This document shows, piece after piece, positions 9,290-19,069 of a stretch of 53,451 bases of DNA. The number at the start of each line of letters is the position of its first letter. Positions within the stretch are counted from its first letter, which is position 1. Under the pieces are notes generated by a model that did no database searches, had not been told where the DNA came from, and worked only from the letters and a program-made list of their open reading frames with translations. Source of the DNA: Amylostereum areolatum (Eukaryota > Basidiomycota > Agaricomycetes > Russulales > Stereaceae); the NCBI GenBank assembly GCA_012932865.1, contig SAXG01000146.1:1-53451 (forward strand). The letters are read 5' to 3'. The position numbers were made by a program, and so were the translations under genes.

Positions 9290-12220
9290 ATGAACTTTTC
9301 AAGTCGATCTTCTGTACAGGATACAGAAGATGACGTAAATAGAACAGTGTATATAAGGTCATACCAAGACGGAGCAACACACGCTCCATCAATTCATATA
9401 CCTGTTACATTTCATGGAAAGCTCCGTAAAGCCGCCGCAAAAGCACTGCTAGATAGCGGAGCAAGCAGCACCCTGATCCATCCAGATTTCGTACGAAAAC
9501 ACAAGATGAATCTGATCCAACTGAAGAAGCCAATACCGATATACAACGTTGATGGATCTCGGAACACTCTAGGAGAGATCAAACAGAAAGTGTACCTTCC
9601 AATGACGATGGAAGGGATCAACGGAGAAATTCACCGCGAAAACTTAGGATTGTTCGTCACAGCCCTGGGAGGAGACGAAGTAATCTTAGGAACCCCTTGG
9701 CTCAAGAAACACAATCCTCATATCGATTGGAGAAAGAGACAGATTACACTACAGACATGTCCAGGTACGTGCTCCACTACCAGTAAAACAATGATCGTCC
9801 AAGGAAAAGACGAACACTCTCTACAATCATTCGAAGAACAGAAGATCAACCATCACGCAACGATAGAAGAACAAGAAGACCCCGAATTCAACTCCGATCT
9901 CGCCGATATCAGGATAGTCAGAACGTTCCATGGAAAGACTGACGTAGAAACAATGGAAGTCCAATCATTCCTCGGATTTGGAAATTTCTATCGACGCTTC
10001 ATCAAAGACTATTCTAAGATCGCCAGACCCCTATTCCAGCTCACAAAGAAAGACCACGAATGGAACTGGACGGCCGAATGTGAACGTACCTTCGAAAGAC
10101 TGAAACGAGAATTCACATCGTCCCCAATCTTAATCATGCCCGATGAAAACAAACCATTCCGCATAGAGAGTGACGCCTCCGATTTTGCGTACGGAGCTAT
10201 CCTATCGCAGCCAGATGAGATCGAAAGATGGCATCCGGTCGCGTACCTATCCAAATCACTGTCTCCCGCGGAACAGAATTACGAGATATACGACAAAGAA
10301 CTCTTGGGAGTAGTGAAAGCCTTAGAACACTGGCGACACTATCTAGAAGGAGCGAACCACAAAGTCGAAATCTGGACAGATCATAAAAATCTAGAATATT
10401 TCACAACAGCTCAGAAACTCAATCGACGACAAGCACGATGGAGCTTGTACCTGTCCCGTTTCGACTACACCTTGGTACACAAACCAGGAAGTACAAACAA
10501 AGCAGATGGACTTTCTAGAAGACCAGATCATAAGGAAGACATTCCAGACAACGACGACCGCATCCTGCTCCACCTTTCGGTTTTCAGGGCTAGAGCCACC
10601 GGAAGGGGAACAGTCGAAGCAGTCGGAGACAAAGAACTTCTCAAAGAACTAAGAAACTTCTCACACCTAGATGATGAAGTTTGGACAGCGTTAGATACGA
10701 TCAAAAGATCGGGACCACGCACCCTCGCAAAAGGAATCGAAGATTGGAACTTCGAGAACGATCTGATCATCAGAAAAGGAAAGATCTATGTGCCACAGAA
10801 TCTCGAACTTCGACGCATGATCCTAAAATCGCATCATGATCTGGAAACGATTGGACATCCAGGCGAAATGAAAACTCTGGAGCTGGTACAAAGAAACTTT
10901 TGGTGGCCAAAAATGATTTCCTTCGTAAAAGGCTATGTTCAAGGATGCCCCGTATGTCAATCAACGAAGAACGTCATGCATCCGGCAAAACACCCATTAC
11001 AACCTACGGAAATACCAGAACGACCATGGGAAACGATCACATCAGATTTCATCACAGATCTTCCGATATCCAATGGATTTGATTCGATCAACGTAGTCGT
11101 TGATAAGTTCACCAAAACCGCAGTATTCACACCGTGCCTTAAGACGATCAACGCAGAAGAAACAGCTGATCTTCTGATTGACAATGTATACAGACGGTTT
11201 GGACTATGGAAAAGAATGATATCGGATAGAGGCCCTCAATTCGCGTCCAAAGTATTCCAATCCATCTGCGAAAGCCTTGGAATTATCTCGTCGCTCAGTA
11301 CAGCGTATCATCCCCAAACAGACGGCGAGACAGAAAGAGTAAATCAAGAATTAGAACAATATCTTCGGGCGTCTTGCAATGGAGATCAAACGAATTGGGC
11401 AAAACTTTTACCAAAGGCAGAATTCGCACACAATATACGACAACATTCAGCCACGAAAACCTCCCCGTTTGAACTCCTACACGGATACCAACCGGTGTTT
11501 AACCCGGCAATACCAACCGATCCACGAATACCAACGGCCGAAGAAAGAATAAAGAACTTTAAGAACGCATGGGACAACGCAGAAGCAAGCCTAGAAATAG
11601 CGGCTAAACTGATGAAGATGCAGCATGACCAAACCTTCACGCTAAGAGATCAACTCAAACAGGGCGACCAAGTATGGTTAGACGGAAAAAACCTTAACAC
11701 GGTATACCCGAAAACCAAGCTAGCACCGAAACGATTCGGCCCATTCAAAATTGAAAAGGTTATAGGACCGGTAACCTATCACCTAGAACTACCGACAAAG
11801 TGGAAAATACACCCGGTATTCCACGCAGCATTGTTGATTCCGTTCAAAGAGACAGAACAATATGGCGAAGCTTACGAAAGACCACCTCTGGAACTAGTAA
11901 ACGATGAAGAACTCTACGAACTAGAAACAATAATAGCCTCAAAATTAGACAAACAATATTCAGAACCGTTACATTACTTCGTAAAATGGAAAGGATACCC
12001 CGACTCTGGTAACACATGGGAACCAGCATCTAATCTCGAAGGATCAAAAGATGCGATCGCAGAGTTCCATCGGAATAACCCCAAGGCACCGAAGTTGCCA
12101 CCACAGCCAATCAGAGATACCAACACAGAAGCCACTGATCGTGACGAAACCGACGCAACACAGCAAGAACAAAGACCAGCGAGACGAAAGAAACGCAAGA
12201 TGAAAGTAAGACATTGGTGA
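9290..12220 (+). CDS. Pol of chromovirus lacking RT palm
   Basis: The 976-residue open frame contains an aspartic protease (LLDSGASSTLIH, catalytic D55) and then, abruptly, the reverse-transcriptase thumb (VQSFLGFGNFYRRF, residues 225-238). RNase H follows (ESDASDFAYGAIL with D295; IYDKELLG; WTDHKNLEYF), then the integrase zinc region (HHDLETIGHPGEM from residue 515, with CPVC). The integrase core has D586, D646 and E682, an exact 35-residue spacing. A C-terminal chromodomain contains YFVKWKGYPDSGNTWEP. Between the protease end and the thumb there are only about 70 residues where related elements have over 300. The fingers, the palm and the YxDD active site are missing, yet the frame is intact. 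The protein could still integrate DNA but not copy RNA by itself. The -1 frame is continuous from the gag stop, so expression may be by frameshifting rather than from the ATG at 9290. Confidence 0.93.
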   Translation: MNFSSRSSVQDTEDDVNRTVYIRSYQDGATHAPSIHIPVTFHGKLRKAAAKALLDSGASSTLIHPDFVRKHKMNLIQLKKPIPIYNVDGSRNTLGEIKQKVYLPMTMEGINGEIHRENLGLFVTALGGDEVILGTPWLKKHNPHIDWRKRQITLQTCPGTCSTTSKTMIVQGKDEHSLQSFEEQKINHHATIEEQEDPEFNSDLADIRIVRTFHGKTDVETMEVQSFLGFGNFYRRFIKDYSKIARPLFQLTKKDHEWNWTAECERTFERLKREFTSSPILIMPDENKPFRIESDASDFAYGAILSQPDEIERWHPVAYLSKSLSPAEQNYEIYDKELLGVVKALEHWRHYLEGANHKVEIWTDHKNLEYFTTAQKLNRRQARWSLYLSRFDYTLVHKPGSTNKADGLSRRPDHKEDIPDNDDRILLHLSVFRARATGRGTVEAVGDKELLKELRNFSHLDDEVWTALDTIKRSGPRTLAKGIEDWNFENDLIIRKGKIYVPQNLELRRMILKSHHDLETIGHPGEMKTLELVQRNFWWPKMISFVKGYVQGCPVCQSTKNVMHPAKHPLQPTEIPERPWETITSDFITDLPISNGFDSINVVVDKFTKTAVFTPCLKTINAEETADLLIDNVYRRFGLWKRMISDRGPQFASKVFQSICESLGIISSLSTAYHPQTDGETERVNQELEQYLRASCNGDQTNWAKLLPKAEFAHNIRQHSATKTSPFELLHGYQPVFNPAIPTDPRIPTAEERIKNFKNAWDNAEASLEIAAKLMKMQHDQTFTLRDQLKQGDQVWLDGKNLNTVYPKTKLAPKRFGPFKIEKVIGPVTYHLELPTKWKIHPVFHAALLIPFKETEQYGEAYERPPLELVNDEELYELETIIASKLDKQYSEPLHYFVKWKGYPDSGNTWEPASNLEGSKDAIAEFHRNNPKAPKLPPQPIRDTNTEATDRDETDATQQEQRPARRKKRKMKVRHW

Positions 12221-12299
12221 GACTCAACGACATCCAGGCGAATGCACTGCCAACAAGAGGGGGATAAAAACCCTACGGGTTCAACAAGACAGATCACCA

Positions 12300-12554
12300 A
12301 TGTCCACCACCCCAAACGCAACCAACACCTCCTCTACCAATCAAACCGTCTCACCCAACAATGTCGACCGCATCCGCCTCGTCTGCAACAGAGCACACCA
12401 CACTCAACAGGAACGCGCCCTCTGTGGAGACTGCTTCATCGCTCGATCGGCAGCAATCTTCGCAATTAAGTCAGTACCTCCTCCGTCTAGGTCAGGACCA
12501 GACGGAAGAACAGGGGGTAAGCCGATTAGAAGCACACAGAAGAACCCTAACTGA
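12300..12554 (+). CDS. Small ORF downstream of pol
   Basis: An 84-residue open frame starts with ATG just after a purine-rich stretch. It is Thr/Asn-rich at the start, then has a cysteine cluster (LVCNRAHHTQQERALCGDCF) that could bind zinc. It may be the first exon of a spliced third gene of the retroelement together with the next ORF; GTCAGT after FAIK is a possible donor, but I could not find an acceptor that keeps the frame. The product is not recognised. Confidence 0.35.
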   Translation: MSTTPNATNTSSTNQTVSPNNVDRIRLVCNRAHHTQQERALCGDCFIARSAAIFAIKSVPPPSRSGPDGRTGGKPIRSTQKNPN

Positions 12555-12580
12555 AGCACCCGGATTCCTCACAGGTGCTA

Positions 12581-12955
12581 ATGCAATCCCCGTGGCCCGG
12601 AGCTACGGAAGTCCCAACGCCCGATTCCCCAATCCTAGAGAGCCAGATAGCCCGCATGATAGCCGGAGTAGCGATTGAACAGGCCAGAGAACGGATCGAC
12701 GACCTCAAGAGGGAGTCAACCGACGTCCGGAACATCATGAAGAACCACATCAAGATGCTCGACGGAGAACTCCGCCAGTTAGACTCGAGGTACCTGACGC
12801 TCTCGACCGAAATGGAGGAGCGAGAGGTCAAGCTTCTTCGACGATTCAGGAAGCTAGCGCAGCGGCTATACTCAACGTCGCAGAACTCCGAAAGTTCCTC
12901 ACCGAAGTCGGACTCCGAGTGTCAAGAACGACCGACTAAGGAATGCATCCAATAG
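12581..12955 (+). CDS. Coiled-coil ORF downstream of pol
   Basis: The 124-residue frame starts at an ATG. It is strongly helical and charged: IARMIAGVAIEQARERIDDL, then NIMKNHIKMLDGELRQL and TEMEEREVKLLRRFRKLAQR, with hydrophobic residues spaced as in a coiled coil, ending in a Ser/Lys-rich tail. The function is not recognised. The position between pol and the expected 3' LTR suggests an extra gene of the retroelement, or the last exon of a spliced one joined to the ORF at 12300. A host origin cannot be excluded. Confidence 0.45.
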   Translation: MQSPWPGATEVPTPDSPILESQIARMIAGVAIEQARERIDDLKRESTDVRNIMKNHIKMLDGELRQLDSRYLTLSTEMEEREVKLLRRFRKLAQRLYSTSQNSESSSPKSDSECQERPTKECIQ

Positions 12956-13599
12956 CCTTCTAAGTCGCGACACAGGCAGTGGCTCAGAGGAAGGGGGAAT
13001 CAGGGAACAAAGGGAGAACAGTACATTGCACTCTAAGCCGGTAAAGACTAGGAGGAAAGACTAAGGAACTAGATACATGCAGGCCAGCTATATATACTAG
13101 GGAGGGGATGTGCACAGACCAAGGGGCACATCAGCGATGCCATCAAAGGGGATTGATCCACAGGTGTGAGATCAGATAGCGCGAGAAAGCAAGGAAAAAG
13201 CGGAGCAAAAGGGCGAACCGTGACACTCGTATTCAACGTGGTCTGTAAGTTTGGGAGGCATAAGAGGGGAGGGAGAATGGGTGAGGGGACTCCGAGTCGA
13301 GTCCGGAGGATGTTGAAGTTTGGCAGTGCAAGGAAAGAGCGAGAGTTTCCCGAGGCGCAAAAAAATCGCAAATTTATATATGCGGGCCATTGCCTCACCT
13401 ATAAGGAATAGCGTGGCCTGTCTGCGTTGCCGTGTCTCAGATTGGCGGTGGGCCATGGCGCGCCACCTGGAGTTGGTGGAGCCTGAGGCCATTGTTCGTA
13501 TGTCACGCGTCACACTGGGTTTCGAACCGAACTTCCGGTGGTTCATATGTTCAGTAACGCGTAACGCTTTTTTCGACCGAACACTTGGTCGTAAAGGTA
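12956..13599. other. Spacer between retroelement and hAT element
   Basis: No supported gene. A purine-rich run (GGGAGGGGA) followed by TGTG at 13097-13110 resembles a polypurine tract plus LTR start, but no partner was found. Open frames here lack domains. Confidence 0.4.
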
Positions 13600-13887
13600 C
13601 AGTACCGTGAAAAAAGGACTTTTTTTAACTAATCTTCTTTAACGGTTTATAAACATGGTTCATGAACACGTTCATAAATGACCCCGCAAAATCCATGGTT
13701 CAAAAACCTTTTTGAACAGGCACCCTTCCCAACCGTCGGGGCGCGGCGGGATGTCAAGCAGCGGCCGTCCACCAATACCCAGCGACCCCTCGTATTATTT
13801 CCAATGTATGGCATATAGATCAGTATAAATACATGGCTCCACTGTCGTGCCCGACTTTGATGCGCCCCAGTCCCCCTAAGTACCAAG

Positions 13888-16800
13888 ATGGCGCCCCTCT
13901 CAGCACGCCTCATGGCAAAACTGGACAATCTCCACTATCTCCTGCAGCACTTGCCTGAAACTGTACCGTTGGCTGATGCTCTCGGTCCCCGCTATGACTT
14001 CCGCAACTTTGTGGTCGATCCGAACTCCGAAGAAGCTCAAGATTACAGTGTTGTCGGTGCTCTCAACCGCACTCTTGAAGTGACCTTCGCGCGCGGTGGT
14101 CGTAAACCTGGGCCCTGTCCATTCTCTTTGGAAGAGTGTGGACCTGGTCTTGACGCTGTTGTACGCGTGTTGCGGGATGCACTGTCAACCTCCGGGGGTT
14201 CAGATGTCATCTTGGAGAAATGGGTAGATGATCTTACCTTGGCTGCCAATTTTCTCCAGATGAGCAGTTCTCTTGAGGTACGCTCCGCCATATTTTTTTC
14301 GACGGAAACCTGCTAATATCATAGATCAGCAGGCTGCTAGTGAATCAGAGCCCGACGGCTCCGACAAGCCATTGCCGAAGGAGCCACTCCGAAAGAAAAG
14401 AAAGACCAACTCGAGGCGAGGAAAGAAGGCCGCCGCCGTGGCTGTCAGGAATGTGTGGGACGACTACGAAACTGCATCCGAGAATGAGGCGGCCGGGAGC
14501 CAAGGGCTCCACAAGAATGACCTTCTTCACGAGCTCGCGCTTATGTGCCGTCCTAAGGATGCTAACTCGGATGGTAAGAAGATTCTTAGGTGCGTGGGTA
14601 TGAAACCTCGTACCGACGGCAGGCCTGGGTGCAACAAGACATACGCGTTGGGGTCTGGAAAGTCCGCGAGACAGAAAGGCCGCATAATCGACCATGCCGC
14701 GTCTGCTTGTGTGTATGTTCCCGAGGACTTGAAGGAGAGGGCACGCAAGGAGCTGAAGGAGAAGGCCCCATTGACGCGAGTGGAGGAGGACCAGGAAGCG
14801 ATGAAGGCGGCGTCTATCACCAACAATGACTCAATCAGGTTTGCTCCCAATTCGTATATACGCGTGTCGTTGTTTCTCACCTTCCTACAGTAACAGTACT
14901 TCGTCTCGGCCTTCAGCCGCTTCTACCTCCAAGGCCCCTCAAAAGCTCAAGCAAACCTCTATCTTTCCCCACTCTGTCAGCGCAAAAAAGAAGGCTCTCA
15001 AACACAAGCTCGACTACCTTATTCTCAAGCTTTTCACGGTTGGAGGGGTCGCGTACGAACTCGCAGATTCTCCTGAATGGAAGGCCATATTCACTGAGCT
15101 CGTGCCTTTCTACGCACCACCGTCAGCAACAACAATCCTGGAGAGTCTCCTGGCATCCGAAGCCGAGAAGGTTGTCGACTATAACATCAAGTTTTTGCGC
15201 ACACAGAAGAACCTCACCGTCTCCTTCGACGGTAGCACGACACGCCTCCCAAACTCAATCTACACCATCCACGTTATCACCCCTGACCGTCAAGTCTTTC
15301 TGATCAAAGGTAGCGAGACTTCTGCAGAGTCTCACACCGCGGAGCACCTCGCAGAAGTCATCGTCGAGGTTTGTTAATCTTTTTGTTTCCATACTCTCGT
15401 CCATCAACACTGACAACTTCAGGTTATGGAGAAGATCGATCCGAAGAATGTTTCGATGATTGTCTCAGATGACACGGGAAATACACGACTTGCACGGGAA
15501 ATCGTGCAGGAGAAGTTCCCTTGGATCCTGAACACCCCCGACCCATGCCATCGCCTCAGCAACACGGCGAAGGATATCAGTTCCCTCAAGCCTTTCAAAA
15601 AGGTGTGTGTTACGCTTACTTGCACGGTTCCAAGTACTCATGCGGTGTCGGTAGACCATTGTTACTGTACGGCGCACAATCAAGTTCTTTAGCAAATCAA
15701 CGTTTGCTAAGACCGCGTTCAACCATGTCAAGAAGCGCCACCCACGTATCGGACGAGGACTCGTCGCATTTGGGAAGACACGCTTTGCCGGTGTTGCGCA
15801 CTCAGCGGACTCGGTACAGCGATGCCGACCCATCATCGAGGAAGTAGTGAGCGAAGGAATCAAGATACCAGTGCGTACCCATTCCCCTCTGATCTTTCCA
15901 GCGCTCATGCTCAGTAAACCCCACAGGATGTCAATGCAAGCTTCATTGCTCGCAGCCCTCCCGCGTTCCAGTTCACTGCCGACGTCGAAGTCCTATTGAG
16001 TGTTATCAAGCCCATCGCCAATGCTATCCAATGTCTTGAATCCACGCATTCAACTGTAGCGGACGTCTTCCTGTTCTGGTTGGCTGTAATGGCATCATTC
16101 AAGTCCTTCCTAGAGGGTTCTATGGCCGGGGGTCTCGAGCCCGAGGTGAAGGAACGTATCCGACGCATCCTCAATTTCCGATTCAAGCAAATGATCCATG
16201 ACAACCCATCCGACATCTACGTCTCCGGAATGCTTCTTCATCCTATTCTGTACCGTTCTCATCCTTCTCCGATCTCAGCTCACATCTCTATACAGCCTAC
16301 CGTGACAGCAAGATTCTCAAGCAAAGTCGGGTCAATCCGCTATCCAGCGGTGTGATCATTGTACAAGGTGCAGCTAATCAACGAACAGCTTCTGAAGCCA
16401 ACACCGGCAACGACATCCTACGCCGCGTAGGCACCTTCCTTGTCGACCAGCTACGGATTGAGTATATGCACAAGAAGGAGCCGATCAATGGGCTGGACGC
16501 CGTGCAGGCACTGCTCCAGCTAAACAACCAGTTGACTGTCTACGCTCGAGGCGAATATCCTTTTAACCACCCGCTCTTAACTGATATGTCACCTCGTGAT
16601 TGGTGGTCCCGTCTCATCGACCACCCTCATGCATGTGTGCTCGCGGTACGCGACCCTTTTCCATGTTATTTCACTCATCATTTGACTTGATGATGCCTTC
16701 AGTTCTTTGCCGACAAGCTTTTCTCTGTCATGCCCAACTCGATGGCAGACGAGCGCACGGGGTCTCAAATGACGAAAATTAACAGTCCGCTACGCAATCG

Positions 16801-17360
16801 TATGAAAGCGGCGACGTTAATCCGAACGATCCAACTTCGGCAACACTTCATGAGCCAACGTACTAAGGTATGATCATGGTGTCCTCTCCGATTTAAATGC
16901 TAACGAAGAACTTTAGGGTACTCAAAAGGTCAAGTATATTCCGACCGTCAAGTTCCATGCCCTCGACAAGGTGCTTGCTGGCACAAACTCAAAGAAGCGC
17001 ACTCATGAACAAGCTAACACGGTTACCGTGTCCGATTCGGAGGACGAGTTGGGAGACGAGTCGGCGGGAGAGGCCGTCGAGGGTGACATGGATTGGGAGG
17101 ATGCGGATAGGGACGAAGTGGATAACGCAAGGGGATTGATTGTGCCGACCGAGGAAGAGCTCACCGCGCATGAGGGTGACCACCTCGTGGCTGAAGACTT
17201 GGTGGAGGGCGGGGAGTTAGAGACCCCGCTCTTGCTTGATTACCTCTCACCCGAAGCCCTGCGCGTTCCTGCAGCTGCGCCTAGTCCGACCACAACGGCA
17301 GCATCGACCTCGAATGTGGCTCAGGAGGCTTTAGAATGGGTTTTTATGGGTTCCCACTAG
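13888..17360 (+). CDS. hAT-family transposase
   Basis: Nine exons, about 1,000 residues: 13888-14277, 14330-14838, 14891-15368, 15423-15602, 15685-15870, 15927 to about 16251, about 16310-16645, 16703-16867 and 16917-17360. The exon 6/7 join is uncertain. After a novel N-terminal part comes a basic stretch (RKKRKTNSRRGKK) and a BED-like zinc finger (cysteines around CVGMKPRTDGRPGC, then DHAASAC). The catalytic region has VSFDGSTTR, VSDDTGNTRLA and CHRLSNTAKDI. The C-terminal hAT dimerisation region has SPRDWWSRL and FFADKLFSVMPNSMADERT. An acidic tail ends at 17360. hAT transposases cut and paste DNA in the nucleus. No clear disabling change is seen except possibly at the exon 6/7 join, where the obvious donor (16252) and acceptor bring in a stop unless a later acceptor is used. 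Confidence 0.85.
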
Positions 17361-17393
17361 CTCAAATTACGCTCAATTTTATGTGTTAAAAAA

Positions 17394-17416
17394 GCTATAT
17401 TAACGGTTAATATAGC
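17394..17416. repeat. Perfect 23-bp palindrome
   Basis: Arms GCTATATTAAC and GTTAATATAGC flank a single central G. It lies 34 bp after the transposase stop, inside the right subterminal region, and could be a transposase-binding or 3'-end processing signal. Confidence 0.8.
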
Positions 17417-17483
17417 GTGTTAATTGGCCTATCGCGGGGCACTCCGTTCATGAACAGGTTCAAGAACGATTTTTTTTTTTTAA

Positions 17484-18669
17484 CGGTACACTAGCCTATT
17501 TTGGTGTCCCGGGTCCCCGAGGTCTGGTTGCCTCCCGGAACCGCTCCCACGCTCACGTGACCTGGTTGCATGGTTGCCTAAGTCCAGATCGGTACAGTAT
17601 CTTCATGGATCCCAGAATCTCAACTCCGTGGGGTCTTTGACCATCGACGGCATCCTGACACGCAACGGTACACCTTGTCCAGCCCAACTGTCTCGCGTCA
17701 GCATCCCCATCGACCTAGTGAACGCAGTGTTTCACCCCCCTGCGTCAACCATACCTTCTGGCGCAGTCTTTCCCGAGGACCCCTCCCGCCCCCAGAGTAC
17801 GTTGCCCCCAGCTCAAAACTTACACGCCACTGCCACACTCGGGGAGTGGAGCGGGCACGGACAAGTTGCACAGGTCTACGAGCTCAGCAACGTTCAGATT
17901 CAAGGATCCGCTCTGCCTGTTGATATCCCTCCGCTCGTCGTCAAGGTTGCGTTCAAGCATCATGTAGCATCGCTCGCGCACGAGGCTTGGTTTTATGACG
18001 AGCTGGAGTCCCTCCAAGGGCCCGTTGTCCCTCGGTGTTATGGGTGGTTCGAAATGGATCTCCGTACCTCTCCGAAAGAGGCCCCGTATACTGTTATTGG
18101 CTGGCCCAAGTCCACAATGTTTGGCACGGATCCCTGCATCGAACGCGAACTGAGCCATGAACGTGTGCCACACGCAATGTTGGTGGAGCGGGATTCACGA
18201 CGAGATATTCTCTCAATTCTTGTGCTAGAAAAGCTTGGTAACACGTTACGTTGGAAGCAATCCGGGAAATTGCCCAAGGGAACCTAGTATGTCTGGTCGC
18301 ATCCTAATCGCGCTAACGAGATTTGTGTCTAACTCACGATCGGACAGTAAGGAAGTCTATGCCCTATACCACAAGATAGCGCAGCTCGGCATCTCTAGTG
18401 CGTTTTGGCTGAGCCTGGATGTTTAACCAATTTACTGACATTTACCAGTGGCCGAAGACATTTCCCTGAATAATATCCTCCGAGCCCCGCCTCCTCCTAT
18501 TGACGCACAGTCCGTTACGACGTCCCCCGGGCTAGACTCTGGCACTGTCAGCCACATGTACAGGATCATCGACTTCGACATGGCGGTGAAGACGAACCGC
18601 ACGCCTGAAATTCTCGCTCAGGACCATGACTGCGAGATCACGCAGATGTTTGACGAGTCGCGCCCGTGA
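17484..18669 (+). CDS. Kinase-like protein, 5' end missing
   Basis: Three exons (to 18286, 18348-18397, 18449-18669) join in frame. The product resembles the divergent protein kinases common in basidiomycetes: a beta-strand with a candidate ATP lysine (PPLVVKVAF), a helix with a candidate glutamate (HEAWFYDELESL), a catalytic-loop equivalent MAEDISLNNIL and a metal-site equivalent RIIDFDMAV. The usual HxD is here AED, and DFG is DFD, so activity is doubtful. The open frame reaches back to 17484, inside the end of the hAT element, and contains no in-frame ATG. The 5' part was either removed by the insertion or lies in an exon I cannot see. No matching fragment was found left of the hAT element. 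It may be a pseudogene. Confidence 0.6.
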
Positions 18670-19069
18670 GTGGCACGCCGTCAAGAGTCTTGCGGAGATC
18701 AGCAAGCACTACTGTTACTTGACTGTTTAGTACATCCCACCACTCGTCTTTTATGTGACTTGAAGCTTGCTTAGGTTTGTACCAACCTGACCAGTCGGAC
18801 CCAGTCCAGAGGACTCAGCACGTGATACATCAGCAACTTAACATATTTAGTTTGGGAGTTTCCACGGGTTTGATGCCCGGTTGCCTTCTTGCGAGGTTCT
18901 GCCGAGTTGTCCCGTTAAGGAAGTCCTCGTGAAACTCGGCAACTTCCCGCGCGCGTCGGGATTTGCCCGAAGGTTTTATTAGGCCTGCCCTAAAGGCATT
19001 TGACCGTGAGACAGTTCACGGGGCACTTCTGCCGCCGCGCCAGCTCACACTCTATGTAGACAACCACCA
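18670..19069. other. Spacer without gene
   Basis: Nothing convincing is seen between the kinase-like stop and the minisatellite. A frame beginning at 18963 runs into the repeat and is not supported as a gene. Confidence 0.5.

Larger units (their letters stand above)
6589..12955 (+). mobile_element. Ty3/gypsy chromovirus, reverse-transcriptase-deleted
   Basis: The element has a putative LTR, gag, pol (protease, RNase H, integrase, chromodomain) and small downstream ORFs on one strand. Pol lacks the reverse-transcriptase fingers and palm. A 3' LTR matching 6589-7166 was not seen. The purine run and TGTG near 13097-13110 could mark the real 3' LTR start, but the sequence after it does not match the proposed 5' LTR. 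The element abuts the KDZ transposase gene, suggesting insertion into it. Confidence 0.7.
13600..17493 (+). mobile_element. hAT DNA transposon
   Basis: The element is bounded on the left by CAGTACCGTGAAAAAA (13600) and on the right by an imperfect inverted copy ending ...TTAACGGTACACTA (17493). Both ends carry T/A runs and subterminal TGAAC/GTTCA motifs (around 13661-13680 and 17446-17470), as hAT elements often do. The flanking 8-bp duplications do not match by eye, so the exact ends are uncertain. Confidence 0.55.

Noticed and set aside
13097..13500. Polypurine tract plus TGTG as the start of a 3' LTR
   Set aside because: No matching sequence exists at the 5' side of the element, and the following bases lack TATA or CA-end signals at sensible places.
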